In this document: in pieces, positions 6,957 to 11,043 of the stretch
Layout of the letters: each line of letters starts with the position of its first letter
Position numbering within the stretch: the first letter of the stretch is position 1
NCBI GenBank assembly: GCA_025357975.1
Contig: JANYKY010000056.1
Location: forward strand, 1-11,043
DNA length: 11,043 bases
Direction of reading: 5' to 3'
Source of the DNA: Gemmatimonadaceae bacterium
Lineage (GTDB): Bacteria; Gemmatimonadota; Gemmatimonadetes; Gemmatimonadales; Gemmatimonadaceae
Notes under the pieces: model-generated
The model's input: only the letters and a program-made list of their open reading frames with translations
The model's database searches: none
What the model was told of the DNA's origin: nothing
Position numbers and translations under genes: made by a program

Positions 6957-7004
6957 CCGTAGAAATCGCGTGTACTGCAGTCTCATCCACACAAAGTGTG
7001 TTGG

Positions 7005-7218
7005 CGGTTCCTCAACGTCCACGCATTTTTTGCCGCGGACTGGGGCGGATTTGAAGCGGACTTGCGCGGATAACCACAGAACGGCAACGAATTTTGTTGT
7101 CAATTACCCTCTGGTAGTTTCCCTCAAAAAAAAATCTGTGAGATGCCGCGATGGGGAAACTTGCGTCGTTTTTCTCCGCGTCAGTCCGCCGGAGATCCTC
7201 AGAAGTTCCCCTACCAAG
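7005..7218. repeat. Repeat copy A (left arm intact, right arm broken)
   Basis: The left arm is at 7005-7070 (CGGTTCCTCAACG to CTTGCGCGGA). The core follows, with GGCAACGAATTTTGTTGTCA at 7083-7102 and TGCCGCGATGGGG at 7144. The right arm starts as CTCCGCGTCAGTCCGCC at 7174-7190, then loses similarity and runs into unrelated sequence before copy B. This copy forms the 5' region of the M23 gene. Confidence 0.72.
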
Positions 7219-7226
7219 TGGGCTTG

Positions 7227-7462
7227 CGGTTCCTCAACGTCTACGCACTTTTGCCGCGGATCGGGCGGATTTGGAGCGGACTTGCGCGGATAACTACAGA
7301 ACAGCAACGAATTTTTTGTTGTCAATTCCCCCCTCGTGGTTCCCCCAAGAAAAAAAATGTGTCAGACGCCGTGCTGGGAAAAACCTGGCCGTTTTTCTCC
7401 GCGCAAGTCCGCCCCAAATCCGCCCTAGTCCGCGGCGAAAGCGCGTAGCCGTTGAGGAACCG
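7227..7462. repeat. Repeat copy B, best preserved, with terminal inverted arms of about 65 bases
   Basis: The left arm at 7227-7290 is the reverse complement of the right arm at 7398-7462. I count about five mismatches and one gap over 65 positions. Both outer ends read CGGTTCCTCAACG and both inner ends read GCGGACTTGCGCGGA. The 107 bases between the arms hold the core: GCAACGAATTTTTTGTTGTC, TTCCCCC, an eight-A run and GCCGTGCTGGGAAAAA. If transcribed, the whole unit would fold into one long hairpin. No target-site duplication is visible at the outer edges. Confidence 0.82.
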
Positions 7463-7473
7463 AGACGCCGTCG

Positions 7474-7687
7474 AAGAGATGACTGGTTTTCGCGGATAAA
7501 GCGAAGACAGCAACGAAATTCTGGTCGTCAACCACCCCTCTCGTAGTTCCCCCAAAGAAAGGTTATGCATGAAACGCCGCGCTGGGGAAACATGTCTGGT
7601 TTTTAACCGCGTCAATCCGCCCCAGTCCCCGGCAAAAATGCGTAGATGCGACGGAACCGAGCAACCACAAAAGAGGCGACTGGTTTT
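7474..7687. repeat. Repeat copy C (left arm replaced) flanked by a 17-base direct repeat
   Basis: The core is recognisable (GCAACGAAATTC at 7510, TAGTTCCCCCAAA at 7544, CGCCGCGCTGGGGAAA at 7575). The right arm runs at about 7607-7660 with a gap of about ten bases compared with copy B. The left arm is absent. The copy is bracketed by AAGAGATGACTGGTTTT (7474-7490) and AAGAGGCGACTGGTTTT (7671-7687), identical at 15 of 17 positions. These may be remnants of another copy or an old insertion scar. Confidence 0.65.
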
Positions 7688-7731
7688 TTGACATTGCGAT
7701 TTGCGCCACGCTGCCCCAGTCTATCCCCCAC

Positions 7732-10158
7732 GTGACTGACGAATTGGCCCGATTTCAGACAGCCGTCTCCGACCGATACACCGTCGAGCGCGAGCTCGGC
7801 GCCGGCGGCATGGCGACGGTTTACCTCGCCGAAGACGTAAAGCATCATCGCAAGGTTGCGATCAAGGTCCTCCGTGAAGATCTCGCTGCCTCGATTGGCG
7901 CTACGCGCTTTCTCCGCGAAATAGAGATCGCCGCGCAGCTGCAGCACCCGAACATTCTGCCGCTTCTCGATTCCGGGAACTCTGACGGATTTCTGTTTTA
8001 CGTCATGCCGTATGTGACAGGTCAATCTTTACGCGAGCGGCTCGCGCGTGAAGGAGAATTGCCTGTTCACGACGCAACCCGGCTGCTCGCCGAGGTTGTC
8101 GACGCACTGTCAAACGCGCACGAGCATGGAGTTGTGCACCGTGACATCAAGCCTGACAACGTGATGTTGTCCGGCCGTCATGCCCTTGTCGCCGACTTCG
8201 GCGTCGCGAAGGCAGTGACCGACGCGGCTGGTGGAGGCACCGGTGCCACCACGCTCGGCATGGCGGTTGGCACGCCCGCATACATGTCCCCCGAGCAAGC
8301 CTCCGCTGATCCAACGATCGATCAGCGCAGCGACATCTACTCGGTCGGAGTGATGGCGTACGAGATGTTGACGGGCCGACTGCCGTTTGTTGGCGCGACT
8401 GCTCAGCAGGTGGTTGCAGCACATGTAACCCAGGCACCGGATCCGCTTTCGCGCCATCGGCCCGGACTTCCACCTGCACTCGAGTCGGCGATCATGCGCT
8501 GTCTCGCAAAGCGTCCCTCGGATCGTTGGCAGACAGCTACCGAGCTGCACGCGGCGCTCGAGCCTTTCGCGACACCTTCCACGGGGGTCACGCCGACTGA
8601 TACCGCGGCGCACATTCGAAAGCGGCTCATATCGTCGCAGATGCTCGTGACCGGAATTGTGTTTCTTGCGGTCGCTGCTGCTAGCGCCTGGTTTGCGTTT
8701 CGTCCCCGTACGCCTGGTAGTGGCGCGGCGCCGAGCTCGATTGCGGTGATTCCGTTCGAGAATCTCAGCAGTGACACGAGCATGGTTTACTTCGCCGACG
8801 GGATGGCGGATGAGATGGCGAACGCGCTGTCGAGCGTGCCCGGGCTTCGCGTGATGGCTCGCACTTCTGCGGCTGCGTTCGAAGGCAAGCGCGCAACTCC
8901 GCAAGAGATTGGGAAGGCCCTCAACGTCGATGTGGTGTTGATGGGAAGTGTCCGTCGGAACGGTGACAGGCTTCTCGTGTCCGCCCATGTCGATCGCACG
9001 TCTGATGGATCGCAGATGTTCGCGCAGCGTTACGACACCGCCTACACTAACGTGTTTCAAGTCGAGGAGGGCCTTGCGCGCGGTGTCGCGAACAAGCTCC
9101 AGGCGACTTTGGCGCCCGCGGCAAAGCGTGACGTACATGCGTTGCGGGGCACCGACGACGTGGCCGCGTACGATCTGTACCTGAAGGGAGAATATCTTTT
9201 TGCGCTGCGTGGCGGCGAGAATCTCAACCGCTCCATTCAGTATTTCGATCAGGCGATCGCGCGTGATCCGAATTTCGCGCGCGCTCACGCGGGTCGTGCC
9301 ATGGCATACAGCATTCTGCCGGGTTGGACGCAGGTTGATAATACTGCGCTGCAGAAGGCTGAAAAGAGCGCGCGGCGGGCGATCGAGCTCGACCCGACTC
9401 TGGTGGAAGGTCACCTTGGGCTCGCAAATACGTTGAGCGCTCTCGCACGGTCGAGCGAGGCCGAACAGCAATTCGTTGCGGCGCTGGCAATGGATCCGGG
9501 CAACGCCACGGGTCATCAGTGGCGCGGCGGGAACCTCAATTTGCAGGCGAGGGAGGACGACGCAATAAGAGAAGGGCGAGCAGCCACGAAACTGGATCCG
9601 TTGTCCGCAGTTGCGTTCAGCGACTTCGAATACACCCTCATGTGCGCCCACCGCTGGGCGGACGCTATCGCGGCGTTCCACCAGGTGATCGCTATCGATC
9701 CAGCAATCAATTCCGCGTATCTGAATGCTGGAGTGGCTTACGCTGAGATGGGCAAGACCGACAGCGCGGAGTGGGCGTGGGATAAGGCGTACGAGCTGGG
9801 TCCATCGCTGCCCGAAGTCCGAGCGTACCACGTCTGGAGATACGCAATCGCTGGCAAGTGGGCGGACGCTCAGAAAGCATTCGATGAGTTTGACCGTACG
9901 ACCACGGGCAGCTCGCGAGCAGGCGACCTGGTCTTCGCATACTTAGGCCTCGGAAATCGCGAGGCGGCCCTGACAGCGCTTGAATCAGTCGCGCGTCAGC
10001 GATCGTTCTATGTGACCACGTCGTCAGTCGGCTGCGATCCAACTTATGCCTTGATCAGATCGGACCCTCGATTCCTCGCCGTCGTGAAGCAGCTTGGACA
10101 GGGAATGTGTGGTGACAATGTTCAGACGCTGATTCAGGCGAGGGCTTCAATTCGATAG
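7732..10158 (+). CDS. Receptor-type Ser/Thr protein kinase with FlgO/TolB-like domain and TPR repeats
   Basis: 808 residues. The kinase domain spans about residues 17-280: glycine loop GAGGMATV (23-30), Lys45 in VAIKV, Glu63, HRDIKPDN (136-143), DFG (155-157) and SPE (186-188). All catalytic residues are present, and the HRD arginine marks an RD kinase. One membrane helix follows at about 304-322. Residues about 336-460 resemble the FlgO/TolB N-terminal-like domain that often precedes TPRs (SIAVIPFENLSSD, FADGMADEMANALS, VDVVLMGSVRRNGDRLLVSAHV). From about 476 to 755 there are several TPR-like repeats (for example SIQYFDQAIARDPNFARAHA). The kinase would be cytoplasmic and the TPR part extracytoplasmic. 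The start is GTG at 7732, fixed by the family's usual MTDELARFQ opening; no Shine-Dalgarno is visible. A TTGACA at 7688-7693 lacks a matching -10. Confidence 0.93.
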   Translation: MTDELARFQTAVSDRYTVERELGAGGMATVYLAEDVKHHRKVAIKVLREDLAASIGATRFLREIEIAAQLQHPNILPLLDSGNSDGFLFYVMPYVTGQSLRERLAREGELPVHDATRLLAEVVDALSNAHEHGVVHRDIKPDNVMLSGRHALVADFGVAKAVTDAAGGGTGATTLGMAVGTPAYMSPEQASADPTIDQRSDIYSVGVMAYEMLTGRLPFVGATAQQVVAAHVTQAPDPLSRHRPGLPPALESAIMRCLAKRPSDRWQTATELHAALEPFATPSTGVTPTDTAAHIRKRLISSQMLVTGIVFLAVAAASAWFAFRPRTPGSGAAPSSIAVIPFENLSSDTSMVYFADGMADEMANALSSVPGLRVMARTSAAAFEGKRATPQEIGKALNVDVVLMGSVRRNGDRLLVSAHVDRTSDGSQMFAQRYDTAYTNVFQVEEGLARGVANKLQATLAPAAKRDVHALRGTDDVAAYDLYLKGEYLFALRGGENLNRSIQYFDQAIARDPNFARAHAGRAMAYSILPGWTQVDNTALQKAEKSARRAIELDPTLVEGHLGLANTLSALARSSEAEQQFVAALAMDPGNATGHQWRGGNLNLQAREDDAIREGRAATKLDPLSAVAFSDFEYTLMCAHRWADAIAAFHQVIAIDPAINSAYLNAGVAYAEMGKTDSAEWAWDKAYELGPSLPEVRAYHVWRYAIAGKWADAQKAFDEFDRTTTGSSRAGDLVFAYLGLGNREAALTALESVARQRSFYVTTSSVGCDPTYALIRSDPRFLAVVKQLGQGMCGDNVQTLIQARASIR

Positions 10159-10195
10159 CCGTCGGGCTAGGAACAAGCGACTCTTGTCGGTCCAA

Positions 10196-10213
10196 CTACT
10201 GGGAAACCAGTTG
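10196..10213. promoter_or_regulatory. Operator 1 for the BlaI-type repressor (touches the -35)
   Basis: CTACTG-GGAAAC-CAGTTG is a dyad with six-base arms around a six-base spacer. Only one arm pair is imperfect. It has the same half-sites and spacing as operator 2, whose start lies 41 bases away, about four helical turns, so two dimers would sit on the same DNA face. Its last three bases are the first three of the -35 hexamer. Binding by the adjacent BlaI-type protein is inferred. Confidence 0.72.
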
Positions 10214-10239
10214 ACAAACGCGGATCCACTGCTTATCTA
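10211..10239 (+). promoter_or_regulatory. Sigma-70-type promoter of the repressor-M56 operon
   Basis: TTGACA at 10211-10216 is a perfect -35. After 17 bases comes TATCTA at 10234-10239, a weak -10. Transcription would begin near 10246, leaving a leader of about 20 bases before the repressor ATG. Operator 1 overlaps the -35 and operator 2 overlaps the -10, so a bound repressor should block polymerase. Confidence 0.62.
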
Positions 10240-10254
10240 CTGAAAGACCAGTAG
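10237..10254. promoter_or_regulatory. Operator 2 for the BlaI-type repressor (overlaps -10 and start site)
   Basis: CTACTG-AAAGAC-CAGTAG is a perfect dyad with six-base arms. Including the flanking T and A it extends to 10236-10255. It covers the end of the -10 and the predicted transcription start, and ends just before the GAGG ribosome site. BlaI/MecI operators are likewise short dyads containing TAC/GTA steps. Confidence 0.78.
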
Positions 10255-10266
10255 ACGAGGATGCGC

Positions 10267-10641
10267 ATGGAAGAGATTTATTTCCCACCCCGCGAGCTTG
10301 CCGTAATGAGCGTCCTGTGGCGACTCGGCTCAGCAAGCGTGACCCAAGTTCGAGATGGCTTGGAGGACGAGCTCGCTTACACCTCAGTGCTGTCTGCTCT
10401 TCAAACGCTCGAAGAAAAAGGGTACGTACGCCATGAAGCCGAAGGCCGCGCCTATCGCTACTTCCCGACGGTCGAAGCTGCGCACGCAGGTGGAAGCGCC
10501 CTCGCAAGAATTCGCGACGCGATTTTTCAGGGATCGGCCGAGCGGATGTTCGCGCAACTAGTGTCCGATCGCGGCCTCGAACGGCATGAGCTGGAGCGAA
10601 TGCGGCGCTTGCTCACGCAACGCCTGGGTGAAAAACCATGA
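10267..10641 (+). CDS. BlaI/MecI/CopY family transcriptional repressor
   Basis: 124 residues from the ATG at 10267. The winged helix-turn-helix covers about residues 5-68: LAVMSVLWRLGSASVTQVRDGL, then the recognition helix AYTSVLSALQTLEEKGYV, then the wing HEAEGRAYRYFPT. The C-terminal helices (about 76-120) would form the dimer. An ATG six bases earlier (10261) directly abuts GAGG (10257-10260), so the second ATG, spaced six bases from it, is the better start. The family represses its own operon and, in known cases, beta-lactamase, penicillin-binding protein or copper genes. Release follows cleavage triggered by an M56 sensor such as BlaR1. Here the M56 gene overlaps the stop codon as ATGA, and two operators lie over the promoter. 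The regulon and signal are unknown. Confidence 0.93.
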   Translation: MEEIYFPPRELAVMSVLWRLGSASVTQVRDGLEDELAYTSVLSALQTLEEKGYVRHEAEGRAYRYFPTVEAAHAGGSALARIRDAIFQGSAERMFAQLVSDRGLERHELERMRRLLTQRLGEKP

Positions 10642-11043
10642 TCACCGCGCTGATGATCTATGGAATTGCGATCAGCGGTCTCGTCGCCATTGCCGCAGAG
10701 GCCTCGCAGTTAGTCGTCCGACGGCTTGGGATGCCCGTGCGCCTCGTGTGGGCCGGTGCAATGCTGTCGATGTTCGCCCTGATTGGATTCGCACCATACC
10801 GCGGCGCAGCACCAGAGTCGACATCGGTCAATCTGACTGGGCATGAAGTAGTGCAGATCACATCGACCTCGCCGAACGTATTCAGCTTCGCGACACTTGC
10901 GCAGCGAATTGCGGGGGTCGAGCGGGCCGCACTTGTTCACCCAATCGAGCGAAGCATCTCACTCGCTCAAAGCCGATTGCCCGTTTGGACCAGCGATTTT
11001 CTGATCGCTCTCTGGTTCATCGCATCCGCTACGCTGCTCGTGC
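10638..11043 (+). CDS. M56/BlaR1-like membrane metallopeptidase (3' end missing)
   Basis: The frame is open from the ATG at 10638 to the window edge; 135 residues are visible. It begins MITALMIYGIAISGLVAIAA, a membrane helix, followed by VVRRLGMPVRLVWAGAMLSMFALIGF (second helix at about 35-52) and a third at about 119-135 (FLIALWFIASATLLV). An amphipathic stretch of about 65 residues lies between helices two and three. This is the usual N-terminal layout of M56/BlaR1-type proteins, which sense a signal at the membrane and inactivate the partner BlaI-type repressor. The HExxH zinc motif and any sensor domain would lie beyond the window, so activity cannot be judged. The ATGA overlap with the repressor gene is typical of the pair and is a main reason for the call. 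Confidence 0.82.
   Translation, partial: MITALMIYGIAISGLVAIAAEASQLVVRRLGMPVRLVWAGAMLSMFALIGFAPYRGAAPESTSVNLTGHEVVQITSTSPNVFSFATLAQRIAGVERAALVHPIERSISLAQSRLPVWTSDFLIALWFIASATLLV

Larger units (their letters stand above)
7005..7687. repeat. Array of three diverged tandem copies of an inverted-arm repeat element
   Basis: The 775 bases between the M23 start (6956) and the kinase start (7732) hold no credible gene. Most of the stretch is three related copies placed head to tail. The shared core aligns at about 7083, 7303 and 7509, giving spacings of about 220 and 206 bases. The core order in each copy is GCGGATAA, then GCAACGAA, then TTCCC followed by an A-rich run, then GCCG(C/T)G(C/A)TGGG, then TTTTT and CCGCG. 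Copies one and two begin with nearly the same left arm. Copies two and three end with the matching inverted arm. There is no transposase gene. The layout resembles a non-autonomous MITE-like or BIME-like element that has been duplicated and has decayed. Confidence 0.8.

Noticed and set aside
6957..7103. N-terminal extension of the M23 gene up to 7103
   Set aside because: It reads through repeat copy A and would place about 50 non-conserved residues before the signal peptide.
7098..7103. Conserved TTGAC on the minus strand of each repeat copy as a -35 box
   Set aside because: I found no -10-like hexamer at 16-18 bases in any copy.
7104..7615. Minus- and plus-strand frames of 70-130 codons inside the repeat array, including a repeated KCVDVEEP peptide
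   Set aside because: The peptide recurs only because the DNA arms are duplicated. The frames have no good starts and stay open because the repeat lacks stops in that phase.
7005..7687. CRISPR array
   Set aside because: The repeat units are over 200 bases, diverged and internally symmetric; there are no short identical repeats with unique spacers and no cas genes.
8110..9831. Long open frame (573 codons) on the minus strand opposite the kinase
   Set aside because: It is fully antisense to a well-supported kinase with all motifs. Its translation is rich in Arg, His and Ser with no recognisable domain, as expected for a GC-rich shadow frame.
10156..10187. Small stems TAGCC/GGCTA and ACAAG/CTTGT after the kinase as a terminator
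   Set aside because: Five-base stems with no T-tract; too weak to call.

Overview
The window is 11,043 bases of GC-rich, densely coded bacterial chromosome. It has no tRNA, rRNA, CRISPR array or recognisable transposase. Gene content and protein style point to the Gemmatimonadota or a nearby soil phylum. The main clues are a Ser/Thr kinase fused to a membrane segment and a TPR tail, a BlaI-type repressor overlapping an M56/BlaR1-type membrane gene, and small orphan lipoproteins. The phylum assignment is inference; nothing in the window fixes it.

Left part (1-4355). The end of a MIP18/DUF59 iron-sulfur assembly gene (+) converges on a two-gene minus-strand unit: RNase D, then an NmrA-like SDR fused to a DUF2867 domain. 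Divergent from RNase D, a hotdog acyl-CoA thioesterase and an ICMT/PEMT-like membrane methyltransferase overlap on the plus strand. A short spacer (3983-4091) with mutually exclusive hairpins separates them from a convergent 7Fe ferredoxin.

Middle part (4428-6956). A tail-anchored small protein with a TTG start lies upstream of the ferredoxin. A secreted lipoprotein runs the other way and ends on the same CTAG as a convergent TetR-family regulator. The TetR gene is the last member of a minus-strand unit: M23 lipoprotein peptidase, YhbY RNA-binding protein (ATGA overlap), TetR.

Repeat region (about 6990-7690). The largest gene-free stretch holds three diverged tandem copies of an element of about 210-235 bases. 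The best copy (7227-7462) has inverted arms of about 65 bases that are about 90% identical. It is the least explained structure in the window and forms the 5' region of both the M23 gene and the kinase gene.

Right part (7732-11043). An 808-residue receptor-type Ser/Thr kinase (kinase, one membrane helix, FlgO/TolB-like domain, TPRs) is followed by a BlaI/MecI-family repressor. The repressor promoter carries two matching 18-bp operators, one touching the -35 and one overlapping the -10. The M56/BlaR1-like partner starts in a 4-base overlap and runs off the window. Together they look like an autoregulated sensor-repressor pair.
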